From positions 1 to 54,439 of IMG/VR virus record IMGVR_UViG_3300034073_002739: 54,439 nucleotides of DNA, one strand, 5' to 3'. Shown in pieces: positions 18,322 to 27,173 of the stretch. Position 1 is the stretch's first letter. Every line of letters begins with the position of its first letter. Origin of the DNA: a virus. The notes under the pieces were generated by a model. That model searched no databases, was not told where the DNA came from, and saw only the letters and a list, made by a program, of their open reading frames with translations. The position numbers and the translations under genes are program-made.

Positions 18322-18621
18322 ATGAAAGTTACAATTACATATCACGACACAGACTCGTTTACTGTCGAAGAAGTAGTAAAGCAAGCAGTCCACAATTACG
18401 GCCGCCAAGCACAAGTAGAAGTAATGCCAGAATCTACAATGGCTTATGATCACATATACTTTGGACTTCAGCAGCTGATAACCCACGAACAATTAAGTAT
18501 TTTGTTTGATAAGGGAACAAGCTATCAATCAGATATTAAAAAACTGAGAGATAGGGTAGTATATAAAATTACAGAAATTATAGATCAAGTTATAGTAGAC
18601 AACGAATCTAAGGTAGGATAA
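18322..18621 (+). CDS. Hypothetical protein, 99 aa
   Basis: Starts MKVTITYHDTDSFTVEEVV sixteen bases after the terminator T run. Alternating strands and helices; no motif. It lies directly upstream of the helicase in what looks like the replication operon, so a replication accessory role is possible. Confidence 0.7.
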   Translation: MKVTITYHDTDSFTVEEVVKQAVHNYGRQAQVEVMPESTMAYDHIYFGLQQLITHEQLSILFDKGTSYQSDIKKLRDRVVYKITEIIDQVIVDNESKVG

Positions 18622-18623
18622 AT

Positions 18624-20000
18624 GTGGATGTATCAGCCGTAGTCTTAAACAAACTGCTCTCAGAGCAAAGCCTAGATATATGGGCTAAGCTTAAGCTGGT
18701 GTTTTTAGATCCGGCATACTCCTCTTTGTATAGTGTCATCAATAAACACTACGAACGATATAATCGTTTGCCAAAATTTGATGATCTAGAACTTACCATT
18801 AGAGAAGGCCCGGCAGCTAAGACTCTAGCGACCCTAAAGCTTACCGAAGTACCAGATGTTTCAGCTGAAGTAGCTCTAGATGCACTTATAGATCAATATA
18901 CTCAAAATGAAACTGTTAAACTACTAGACAAATTTGTAGATAAACTGCCGCTTTACGATTCTAACGAAATAAAAGAGAATTTATCTAATATAGCCTTAAC
19001 TATTGAGGAAAAGACACACACTAGTGAAAAAGTATACACAATGAGTGATATACTTTTATTTCGTAATCCAGAAATGTTGGAAAAAGAACGTGTATATCTT
19101 GGACTTAATAATACTTTTGATGCTGTGCTTGGGGGTGTGGCTAGACAAGAACTCGTACTCATTGGTGGTAAAAGAGGTAGTGGTAAAAGTATTACTAGTA
19201 GTAATATTTTTATCAATCAGTACGAGGCCGGAAATAGTTGCCTCTATTTCTCAATAGAGATGACCGCAATGGAAGTCATGGAGCGGAATCTAGCTATTCT
19301 AGCAGGCGTAAACCATCAAAACTTAAAACAAAATAAACTAACTGACGAAGAAGTATTAAAAGTCGTAAAAGCTAGAGCTGGTATGTTTCAAGAAGCTGAT
19401 GAAACAGTCTTAGAGTTTTTACGACACAGAGACAGATTTAAATTTGAAGAAACTCTAGTTAGAAACTACAGACTCAAACCAGACAATCAAATGATTATCG
19501 TAGATGATCGTGAGCTTACTGTTGGAGCAATTGATCTTCATGTTGGTAAAATGAAAGCCAAATTTGGAGATAAACTTGCAGTTGTAGTAGTAGATTATGT
19601 CAATCAGATTGTTATGGAAGGAACTGATCAGTATGATTGGAAGCCTCAAATTGAGATTTCTAAAAAGCTAAAAAACTTGGCTAGAAAATATGAAATTGTA
19701 TTAGTCAGCCCATATCAAATTGATGCCAGTGGTGAGGCTAGATTTGCTAAAGGTATTCTTGATGCCGCAGATATTGCTCTAGTAATGGAAGCCCACGATA
19801 AAGAAAAACAAGCAATTAGTTTTGAAACTACTAAAATTCGTGGCGGCAAAGAAATGCGATTTACTTGTCCTATTGATTGGGATACTCTTAAAATTAGCCC
19901 ACAAAGTATAGATACACCAGAAACGCCAGAAAAAGTTAAAAAAGCCGGAAAACCAAAGAAACAGCAAGAACCAGTTGACGACTTGCCTTGGGATACATAA
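18624..20000 (+). CDS. Replicative DNA helicase, DnaB-like
   Basis: GTG 18624 follows AGGTAGGA. The 458-residue protein has an N-terminal helical domain and a RecA-like core: Walker A GGKRGSGKS at 181-189, SIEMTAMEVMERNLAI, and Walker B VVVVDYVNQ. This matches the SF4 replicative helicase of T5-like phages (D6 position). It would unwind DNA at the fork as a hexamer with the primase encoded next. Its end overlaps the primase start by one base. Confidence 0.9.
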   Translation: MDVSAVVLNKLLSEQSLDIWAKLKLVFLDPAYSSLYSVINKHYERYNRLPKFDDLELTIREGPAAKTLATLKLTEVPDVSAEVALDALIDQYTQNETVKLLDKFVDKLPLYDSNEIKENLSNIALTIEEKTHTSEKVYTMSDILLFRNPEMLEKERVYLGLNNTFDAVLGGVARQELVLIGGKRGSGKSITSSNIFINQYEAGNSCLYFSIEMTAMEVMERNLAILAGVNHQNLKQNKLTDEEVLKVVKARAGMFQEADETVLEFLRHRDRFKFEETLVRNYRLKPDNQMIIVDDRELTVGAIDLHVGKMKAKFGDKLAVVVVDYVNQIVMEGTDQYDWKPQIEISKKLKNLARKYEIVLVSPYQIDASGEARFAKGILDAADIALVMEAHDKEKQAISFETTKIRGGKEMRFTCPIDWDTLKISPQSIDTPETPEKVKKAGKPKKQQEPVDDLPWDT

Positions 20001-20875
20001 TGAGCGATCCAGTACTTGAACTATTACAAAAACACAACTTGGTTTATAAGCTAAGCGGCCGAGATTATGTTGTTAAGTGCCTAAATCCAGAACATGACGA
20101 CTCAAATCCGAGTTTTCGTATAGACAGAGTAACTGGAGTCGCCCATTGTTTTAGCTGTGGGTTTAAAACAAATGTATTTAAACACTTTGGTATTTTTACA
20201 AACCCAGTACCAATAAAAATAGCTAAACTAAAACAAAAACTGCGAGAACTATCAGCTAATATAAATGGTGTTGACTTGCCTCCTGGAATTGTGCCTTATA
20301 CAAAACCTTTTAGAGGTATTAGTCCTAAAACTTTAAAACACTTTGAAGCTTTTTATACTCATCAAGTTGAAGCACTTCAGGATAGAATTGCATTTCCTAT
20401 TAAAGATGTTACAGGGAAAATACAAGTTTTTGTGGCCAGACATACTTTAAGTAGTGGCAACCCTAGATACATTAATTATCCTGCAGGAGTACAGCTTCCT
20501 CTATTCCCAGCAAAAGTACCAGAAACAACAAGTATAATTTTAGTCGAAGGCATATTTGATTTATTAAATCTTTATGATAAAGGACTTCATCCTGTAGTTT
20601 GTACTTTTGGAACTAATACGCTTCAAAATGATACAAAACTAAAAATGCTGCCATATAAAGCTCAGGGAATTACCAAAGTATATATTATGTTTGACGGCGA
20701 CGATGCAGGACAAAAAGCAGCAAAAGTCTTAGAGCCATTAATTCAGGATTCTGGGTTTTTAACAGAAATTATTGATTTACCTGACGGTACTGACCCTGGC
20801 GAGCTAAATCAAGAAATGGTAACTAGCATACAAAACTATATCGGATACAAAGATGAAACACGTAGCCTTAATTGA
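20000..20875 (+). CDS. DNA primase, zinc finger plus TOPRIM
   Basis: Start ATG 20000 overlaps the helicase stop. The 291-residue protein has a zinc finger (CLNPEH and CFSCG, about residues 26-60) and a TOPRIM domain (ILVEGIFDLLNL; YIMFDGDDAGQKAA). It makes RNA primers for lagging-strand synthesis. Gene order helicase-primase-polymerase matches T5. It overlaps the polymerase start by 23 bases. Confidence 0.9.
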   Translation: MSDPVLELLQKHNLVYKLSGRDYVVKCLNPEHDDSNPSFRIDRVTGVAHCFSCGFKTNVFKHFGIFTNPVPIKIAKLKQKLRELSANINGVDLPPGIVPYTKPFRGISPKTLKHFEAFYTHQVEALQDRIAFPIKDVTGKIQVFVARHTLSSGNPRYINYPAGVQLPLFPAKVPETTSIILVEGIFDLLNLYDKGLHPVVCTFGTNTLQNDTKLKMLPYKAQGITKVYIMFDGDDAGQKAAKVLEPLIQDSGFLTEIIDLPDGTDPGELNQEMVTSIQNYIGYKDETRSLN

Positions 20876-22567
20876 TAAAGCACCTAATAGAACAAGATAC
20901 TCAGACTATTTTCCGTTTGAGTTTGAGCATTTTCATATGAGTAGTAAACCTATTACAAAATTACTCAAAAAAGACGTAGATTTAGATATTGATTTAGATA
21001 TTTACGACTTGGTAATTCTAGTAGGTGCAGAGGCTGCTAAAGAATATGCTAAAGTTACTTCAGTAACTAACATGGCTGGTCAGCTTATAAACGATAAGTT
21101 TGTTTGCATTACTAATCCAGCAATGTTAGCCTTTAAACCCGAAGGAAAACCAGATTTTGAACGTGCCCTAGACAAGATTCTTAAAATCTATAATGGACAG
21201 ACTAAGCCTGTTACTCAAGGCGACTATAAGGGCATTGACGATACACAAGAAGCCAAAGAGTTTTTACAAGAAGTTTTAGCTAATGCTCAAGGCGTAGTAT
21301 GCTTAGATACAGAGACTACTTCATTGTATCCTAGAGATGGTTATGTATTGGGTGTTAGTATTAGTTATAAGTCGAAACACGGCAGATACATTCTTACAGA
21401 CTGCCTAGACGAAGAATGTATTAATTTACTACAAGAAATCGCTAATACTTTTGATATAGTATTTCATAATCTTAAATTTGACTTCAAGATGATTCGTTAT
21501 CATCTTGCTGTTGATTTTAGACCTGAGCACGTACATGATACAATGGTCATGCACTATGTTTTAGATGAAACAGATAGTCATGGCTTAAAAGAATTGGCCC
21601 TAAAATATACTGATTTTGGGGACTATGATTCTGCTTTGGATACTTTCAAAAAAGAGTATTGTGCTCAAAAAGGTATTCTACAAGAAAATTTTACTTATGA
21701 CTTAATTCCATTTGATATTATTTCTGAATATGCCAGTATTGATACGGCTGTGACTTATGAGCTTTATCAAAAATTTTGGCATATTATTCAGAAAAACGAT
21801 AAGTTCTTGTGGGTATATAAAAATCTACTTATTCAAGGCACCGTATTCTTGATGAACATGGAAGAAGTAGGTATTCCTATTGATCGCAATCGCATGGAAC
21901 GAGCCAATCTTTATTTGGATACTGAAATTCAGAATGCCAAAGAAAAGATATTTTTCTTTGATGAGATTAAACAGTTTGAGCAAGCTAGCGGAAAGATTTT
22001 TAATCCAAACTCAGTATTTCATCTGCGAGAAGTACTGTTTGATTATCTAGGATTAACTCCTACTGGTAAGAAAACTGCTACAGGTGCAGTATCAACAGAT
22101 GCTGAAGTACTAGAGAAACTCAGCGAAGAACACCCACTACCAGGTGCAATTTTAAAAGTCAGACAGCTAACTAAGATTCAAAACACCTATATTCAAAAAA
22201 TCTTGCCGGAGTTAGACAGAGATGGCAGAATCCGTACTAATTTTAATCTTATTTTTACAACATCTGGGCGTCTTAGTTCTAGTGGTAAATTCAATGCTCA
22301 ACAAATACCTAGGGATGATCCAATCATTAAAGGATGTATTCGAGCTCCCACTGGATATAAGATAGTATCTCAAGACTTAACTACTGCTGAGATGTATTAT
22401 GCTGCCGTACTTAGTAATGATACTAATCTTCAAAAGGTGTTTTCTAGTGGCGGAGACTTTCACTCAACTATTGCAAAAATGGTATTTAATTTGCCTTGTC
22501 CGGTTGAGGAAGTTAAAAAGCTATATCCTGAAATGCGACAAAGTGCTAAAGCAATTTCATTTGGGAT
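20853..22567 (+). CDS. DNA polymerase family A, exon 1
   Basis: Encodes residues 1-571 and part of codon 572: a 3'-5' exonuclease domain (LDTETT at 151-156, FHNLKFDFKM, YASIDTAVTYEL) and the start of the polymerase domain, including motif A VSQDLTTAEMYYA and the first half of the O helix (RQSAKAISFG). Read on, the frame stops at 22575-22577 inside the intron. Joined with 23678-24245 it gives a 760-residue T5-type polymerase and restores FGILYG. Confidence 0.93.
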
Positions 22568-22746
22568 TAACTTATAAGGTCCCACTAGCTAGTGATAGCT
22601 AGAATAATAATTCGCTCAATTGCTGGAACCCTTCCCACGTAATGGTGCAGGCAATCAGCAGCCAGAGTTAGCAGGAATGCTTTCAAATGGTTCAGAGACT
22701 CACAGCAAAACCAGAACGGTTTTGGACTGGGATACCAAAAATACTC

Positions 22747-22775
22747 TTGTAAAATTTTTATTTATAGTGTATAAT
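22747..22775 (+). promoter_or_regulatory. Intronic promoter TTGTAA-17-TATAAT
   Basis: TTGTAA 22747-22752 and TATAAT 22770-22775, 17-nt spacer, flanked by the inverted repeat GTAAAATTT/AAATTTTAC (22749-22757/22790-22798). It lies inside the intron, about 75 bases before the endonuclease. Confidence 0.6.
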
Positions 22776-22826
22776 AAAGCCTATACCATAAATTTTACGG
22801 GAGAGGTATAACACGGCGAATATCTC

Positions 22827-22846
22827 TCCACTCACTGAGGGGTGGA
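22827..22846 (+). promoter_or_regulatory. Hairpin sequestering the endonuclease RBS
   Basis: TCCACTC (22827-22833) pairs with GGGTGGA (22840-22846); the GAGGGG binding site lies in loop and stem, four bases before GTG 22850. Translation from the unspliced transcript would be held down. Confidence 0.6.
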
Positions 22847-22849
22847 TAA

Positions 22850-23638
22850 GTGGAATTAAATTTTGAAAACTACAGTGCATTAAAACAACAAAAATTATCT
22901 AGAGCAGATATAGCTGATATATTTAATATTCCTGAATGGAAATTAAAACGACATATTTCAGCTAATAACTGGGCGTCAAAAGCTCCAATATTATTAAATA
23001 TTAAAGCTTTTGATGAGTATACAGAAGAATCTTGTTATTGGGCAGGATTTTTAGCAGCCGATGGAAATGTAGATAGTAAGGGTCGTATTAGATTAATGTT
23101 AAAATACGATGATTTACTTCATTTAGAAAAATTCAAAAGTTATTTAAAATCAACACATACAATTTCTAGTAATACTACAAAATATAATAGATGTAGTTTT
23201 GAGTTTACTAATAAAGATATGTGCGAAGTTTTAGATATTAATTTTAATATAGTACCAAATAAAACTGAAACAATAGAATTTCCAAAGTGTATTCCTGAAA
23301 ATATGCTTAGACATTTTATTAGAGGATATTTTGACGGTGATGGTTCTATATGTGAAAGTTTTTCTAATATAAATTCTATAACTGCTACTTTATATACTAC
23401 TTTTTGTTCTGGTAGTTATACTTTTATAAAGTATTTATATGATATTTTAGCGCAGACTATTAATGTAGGCGGCCACTTACAGAATTTTAATACTGGTAAA
23501 AAATGGCAAATAAAATATAATACTTTAGATTCTATAAAACTACTTAATTTTATATATAAAGATTCAAAAGTATATCTAGATAGAAAATATAATTTATTCC
23601 ATAAAACTGTTGTAGAAAATAACAGATTAAAGAGATAA
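22850..23638 (+). CDS. LAGLIDADG homing endonuclease (intron-encoded)
   Basis: A 262-residue protein from GTG 22850. Two LAGLIDADG motifs are visible: CYWAGFLAADGNV (about 62-74) and FIRGYFDGDGSI (about 157-168). The N-terminus has a helix-turn-helix (ADIADIFNIPEWKLKRHI). It would cut intronless polymerase genes and spread the intron. It is markedly more AT-rich than the polymerase exons, and its end reaches the intron S element. Confidence 0.92.
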   Translation: MELNFENYSALKQQKLSRADIADIFNIPEWKLKRHISANNWASKAPILLNIKAFDEYTEESCYWAGFLAADGNVDSKGRIRLMLKYDDLLHLEKFKSYLKSTHTISSNTTKYNRCSFEFTNKDMCEVLDINFNIVPNKTETIEFPKCIPENMLRHFIRGYFDGDGSICESFSNINSITATLYTTFCSGSYTFIKYLYDILAQTINVGGHLQNFNTGKKWQIKYNTLDSIKLLNFIYKDSKVYLDRKYNLFHKTVVENNRLKR

Positions 23639-23677
23639 AGGTATAGTCCATACCACTAGAAATAGTGGAGTAATATG

Positions 23678-24245
23678 TTTATACGGTTCAGGAGCACAAA
23701 AGGTATCGCAAACAGTTAGTAAAGCTACTGGCAAGCACTATCCTGTGCAACAGGCACAAGATGATATTGACGCTTACTTTACAAAATTCAATAAACTAAA
23801 AAAGTGGCTAAAATCACGCAAAGAGTTTATTGAACAAAATGGCTTTACTTATTCATTTTTTGGACGCAAACGCAGATTGCCTAATGTGTTCTCTACAGAT
23901 AAGGGGATTGCAGCACACGAAGTTCGTAGCGGAATTAATAGTGAAGTACAAAGTCTAGCAAGCGATATTAATTTGCTAGCAGCAATGGAAACACAACAAG
24001 AAATTAATCGTCTAGGACTAGATGCTAAAATCTTTATGCTAGTACATGACTCTATTGTTGCTCTAGTAAAAGAGCAAGATGTAGATACTTATTGCAAAAT
24101 CCTCAAAACGCAAACACAAACAAATCGTGGTTGTAGTATTCCAGGATCGCCTATTGGTGTAGATCAAGATATTGGGGATGATTATAGTTTTGGAGATTTT
24201 GAGGCAACCTATGAACCTAGCGGAGATAGCTTGGCCCGTATTTAG
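23678..24245 (+). CDS. DNA polymerase family A, exon 2
   Basis: Encodes the end of the O helix (LYGSGAQKVSQTV), FTYSFFGRKRRLPN, and motif C FMLVHDSIVALV with the catalytic His-Asp. Exon 2 must start at 23678 so that exon 1 plus exon 2 (1715 + 568 bases) is a multiple of three. The first ATG-like ORF start inside it is an artefact. The 3' end overlaps the next gene by 35 bases. Confidence 0.92.
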
Positions 24246-24747
24246 GCTAGGAGAACATAAGCCTACTATAGAAAGTGGTGTAATATTCTATAGTAAAGAA
24301 TACTTAGATGTTGAGTCACAAGAATTGCGATTAGGCTTAAGAGTTGTAGATGATAAAAACATTAATAAACCAACTCTTGGCCTTCGTAGACTAGAGCTTA
24401 GAAAAGATCGGAAAGTAAATATGTTTGTAATTAAACGTGCAATATATTTCTTATCCGATCTTATTAAACTAGCCAAACAAACAACATGGTTTATTGATAA
24501 CCATGGACACATATTTCAGTATAAAAAAATAACACGCGCCAAACTTGTTTGCCGACGGATTAAAAAAGTTTTTCCTGCTAGAGACATAGGGTGTATTATT
24601 CAAGTTGAGGGTCTAGATACCAGATTTAAACTACTCAGGCATCCTAATAATGGGGAACAGTATGCCGGAATACTTCAGTGGGGTTTAGGTTATATATTAT
24701 ATGGCCTATATTTAGATCCTTTTAAACCTACGTACAGGCTAATATGA
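24211..24747 (+). CDS. Hypothetical protein, 178 aa (replication block)
   Basis: ATG 24211 follows GAGG. Beta-rich N-terminal half (FRLGEHKPTIESGVIFYS, LGLRVVDDKN) and a C-terminal half with VNMFVIKRAIYFLSDLIKLAK and a basic KITRAKLVCRRIKKVF, suggesting nucleic-acid contact. It lies between polymerase and SF2 helicase, where T5 also has an unassigned gene. Four-base overlap with the helicase. Confidence 0.72.
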   Translation: MNLAEIAWPVFRLGEHKPTIESGVIFYSKEYLDVESQELRLGLRVVDDKNINKPTLGLRRLELRKDRKVNMFVIKRAIYFLSDLIKLAKQTTWFIDNHGHIFQYKKITRAKLVCRRIKKVFPARDIGCIIQVEGLDTRFKLLRHPNNGEQYAGILQWGLGYILYGLYLDPFKPTYRLI

Positions 24748-26036
24748 AAGCAGTCATAAGCAATAGAATATATCTTAGCGATCCAGGTAAAGAATTAGCA
24801 AAATCTATCATTGATAAACTTACTTATAAGTTTAAAAAAGAAACAGGTAGTAAAAGGTTTGAAGTAGTAGAAACTATAAAAAGCTATAAAATATTGCCAA
24901 AAGGTATTTTAGCTATTCCTCAAGGACGTCAAGAACTTATTCCTGATAACTGGGAAATTGTTGATAAAAGAGTACTAGTGCCTGCTCCTTTTCCCGACCC
25001 TAAATTTCAGCTAAGACCAGAACAACAGGTAGTTATAGATGAAATTACGGATACTTGTTTTATTAATGCCTTGGTAGGTTGGGGTAAAACATTTACCGCA
25101 CTGCATCTTGCCAGAAAACTAGGTCAAAAAACACTAGTAGTTACTCACACAACTGCGTTGCGAGATCAGTGGCGTGAAGAAGTAGAAACTCTATTTGGTA
25201 TGGAAGCTGGCGTAATTGGTGGTGGTCGACTAGATTGGGAAGACCATGCAATTACTATAGCTAATGTGCAAACACTGGTAAAACACTGCGACCAATTAAA
25301 TAAAGAGTTTGGAACAATTATCCTAGACGAAGCACATCACTGTCCAGCCTCAACGTTTACACAAATTATTGACACTTTCTACAGCAGGTTTCGGATTGCC
25401 CTGTCTGGAACAATGCAGCGCAAAGATGGAAAACATGTATTATTTCAAGACTATTTTGGAAATCATGTTATTAAACCACCACAAAGTAATACGCTTGCCC
25501 CAACTATTAGATTAGTTAAACCAGGACTTGTACTAAAACCTGGAGCTACTTGGGTTGAAAAAGTAAATGATTTAGCTAATAATCAAGACTATCAAGAGTT
25601 TATTGCCGCGGTGGCCAAGCATGAAATTAGAGAAGGCCATCAAGTACTTATCATTGCAGACAGAGTGGAGTTTTTACGAAATGTCAAAGAATACATCGGA
25701 GAAAACTGTGTGTTGGTTACTGGCGAAACCGGGTTCGATGAACGCCAACAAGTCAAAGAACAACTTCTCCGCCGAGAAAAAATGTCGATTGCTGGTAGCA
25801 GACAAATATTTTCAGAAGGAATCTCAATCAATTCCCTCTCGTGTGTTATCTTAGCAATACCTATGAATAATGATAGCTTACTAGAGCAAGTTATTGGCAG
25901 GATTCAACGACAACATCCGGGCAAATTAAATCCTCTAGTTATTGATATGCAATTTTCGGGCTGGGCGGATAAGAAACAAAATACTAGTCGCCTAGGGTTT
26001 TATATGCGAAAAGGCTGGAATATAGAGACGGTTTAA
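24744..26036 (+). CDS. SF2 DNA helicase, T5 D10-like
   Basis: A 430-residue DEAD/DEAH helicase: NALVGWGKTFTAL (Walker A variant near 111-123), LVVTHTTALRDQW (motif Ia), ILDEAHHCPAS (motif II), ALSGTMQRKDG (motif III), and motifs V-VI FSEGISIN and VIGRIQRQHPGK. Family resemblance to T5 D10 and T4 UvsW, branch-migration and annealing helicases in recombination and fork repair. Walker A reads GWGKT where GxGKT/S is usual, which is acceptable. Confidence 0.9.
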   Translation: MKAVISNRIYLSDPGKELAKSIIDKLTYKFKKETGSKRFEVVETIKSYKILPKGILAIPQGRQELIPDNWEIVDKRVLVPAPFPDPKFQLRPEQQVVIDEITDTCFINALVGWGKTFTALHLARKLGQKTLVVTHTTALRDQWREEVETLFGMEAGVIGGGRLDWEDHAITIANVQTLVKHCDQLNKEFGTIILDEAHHCPASTFTQIIDTFYSRFRIALSGTMQRKDGKHVLFQDYFGNHVIKPPQSNTLAPTIRLVKPGLVLKPGATWVEKVNDLANNQDYQEFIAAVAKHEIREGHQVLIIADRVEFLRNVKEYIGENCVLVTGETGFDERQQVKEQLLRREKMSIAGSRQIFSEGISINSLSCVILAIPMNNDSLLEQVIGRIQRQHPGKLNPLVIDMQFSGWADKKQNTSRLGFYMRKGWNIETV

Positions 26037-26046
26037 AATTTTTGAC

Positions 26047-26075
26047 TTGAAAAATATTCTTAGCTATGATATAAT
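26047..26075 (+). promoter_or_regulatory. Sigma-70 promoter TTGAAA-17-TATAAT, extended -10
   Basis: TTGAAA 26047-26052, TGA before TATAAT 26070-26075, 17-nt spacer. TAGTTTGAG (26077-26085) pairs with CTCAAACTA (26127-26135), so the 5' end of the transcript may fold over the start codon at 26093. Confidence 0.82.
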
Positions 26076-26092
26076 ATAGTTTGAGTTTGAAA

Positions 26093-26503
26093 ATGATATT
26101 TTTCTTTAATCTAAACATACTGGAGTCTCAAACTAACAATGACCCAAAACATTTAGTTGAAGTACTTAAAAAAGCGTGGCAGGGAAGAACAATTCCTAAA
26201 AATATCAAAGAAAAGTACAAACCAATACCTCAAGTAATTCCTGGGACTAGTTTTTTAGTAAATCCTAAAGCACTGTTCTTAGATCGTACAACTCAAATAG
26301 TACATAAAGCTCAATATATAAGATTAGCTGGACGCAGAAACTATTTACTGTATAAACTAAAACTGCAAACCTATCTTGACTTAACGCTATACCCAGACCT
26401 AAACTTAGAGATTATAAAACACAATCCGCTTTTAACAATACAAAAAAACAATTTACGATTTAAATACGAGGAAAACAATGGCACTCTCATTCAAGCAAAC
26501 TAA
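26093..26503 (+). CDS. Hypothetical basic protein, 136 aa
   Basis: Start set at ATG 26093, about 11 bases below the predicted transcription start and without a binding site; TTG 26081 is at the transcription start. The N-terminus MIFFFNLNILESQTNNDPKH is followed by a basic helical body (VEVLKKAWQGRTIPKNIKEKYKP; KAQYIRLAGRRNYLLYKLKLQ). Position matches T5 D11, unassigned. The start is uncertain. It overlaps the ssDNA-binding gene by 26 bases. Confidence 0.65.
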   Translation: MIFFFNLNILESQTNNDPKHLVEVLKKAWQGRTIPKNIKEKYKPIPQVIPGTSFLVNPKALFLDRTTQIVHKAQYIRLAGRRNYLLYKLKLQTYLDLTLYPDLNLEIIKHNPLLTIQKNNLRFKYEENNGTLIQAN

Positions 26504-27122
26504 AGGCAAAGCCCAAAAATCTAGCGTAGAATCCTATGAGTACAAAGATGGCGAAAATACAGTAAGGTTAATTGGCGGAGTTTTGCCTCGATATGTTTAC
26601 TGGGTAAAAGGCACTAATAACAAAGATATTCCTATCGAATGCTTGGCATTTAGTCGAGATAAAGAAAAATTTGACAATCTTGAAAAAGATTGGGTTCCTG
26701 AATTTTATCCTGATCTTAAGTGCTCGTGGAGTTATGCAGTTAATTGCATTGATTCCAGAGACGGAAAAGTTAAAGTACTCAATCTTAAAAAGAAACTATT
26801 TGAACAAATCTTGACAGCAGCAGAAGATTTAGGTGATCCTACTGATTACGATACTGGTTGGGATGTAGTATTCAAGCGTAATAAAACTGGCCCACTACCT
26901 TTTAATGTTGAATACACTCTGCAAGTCTTGCGATGCAAAGTTCGCAAACTCACAGATCAAGAGCGAGAACTGGCTGATAAAGCACAAAGTATTGATGACA
27001 AATATGCTCGTCCTACACCAGACGAAGTTAAAGCTCTTCTAGATAAGCTCCAACAAGGTCTAGATGAAGAAAATTCTGATCAAACAGAAGCTGAACGCGA
27101 AGCAGTTAAAGACCTAGCATAA
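26478..27122 (+). CDS. Probable single-stranded DNA-binding protein
   Basis: AGGAAAACA precedes ATG 26478. The 214-residue protein has a basic N-terminus, an OB-like middle (NTVRLIGGVLPRYVYWV, CSWSYAVNCIDSRDGKVKVLNLKKKLFEQI, DVVFKRNKTGPLPFNVEYTL) and a strongly acidic tail (DEENSDQTEAEREAVKDLA), the layout of gp32-type phage SSBs. A strong terminator follows, as expected for an abundant protein. Confidence 0.72.
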   Translation: MALSFKQTKGKAQKSSVESYEYKDGENTVRLIGGVLPRYVYWVKGTNNKDIPIECLAFSRDKEKFDNLEKDWVPEFYPDLKCSWSYAVNCIDSRDGKVKVLNLKKKLFEQILTAAEDLGDPTDYDTGWDVVFKRNKTGPLPFNVEYTLQVLRCKVRKLTDQERELADKAQSIDDKYARPTPDEVKALLDKLQQGLDEENSDQTEAEREAVKDLA

Positions 27123-27128
27123 CAAAAT

Positions 27129-27163
27129 GCCTGCTAAATCTTAGGATTTAGCAGGCTATTTTA
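27129..27163 (+). terminator. Strong rho-independent terminator
   Basis: Perfect 12-bp stem GCCTGCTAAATC (27129-27140) with 27145-27156, followed by TATTTTA. Confidence 0.92.
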
Positions 27164-27173
27164 TCAGGACATT

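Larger units (their letters stand above)
22568..23677 (+). mobile_element. Group I intron in the polymerase gene
   Basis: P1 forms between exon GGGAT (22563-22567) and GTCCC (22579-22583) with the required T-G wobble at the splice site; the intron ends in G23677. Core elements: P near 22618 (AATTGCTGG), Q 22653-22663 (AATCAGCAGCC), R near 22690 (GTTCAGAGACT), S near 23638 (AAGGTATAGTCC). Between R and S lies a LAGLIDADG endonuclease gene. The site is the O helix, a conserved catalytic motif that favours homing. Confidence 0.93.

Noticed and set aside
22575-23744. Premature stop in the polymerase, suggesting a pseudogene
   Set aside because: Group I intron signals and exact frame restoration (FGILYG) explain the break.
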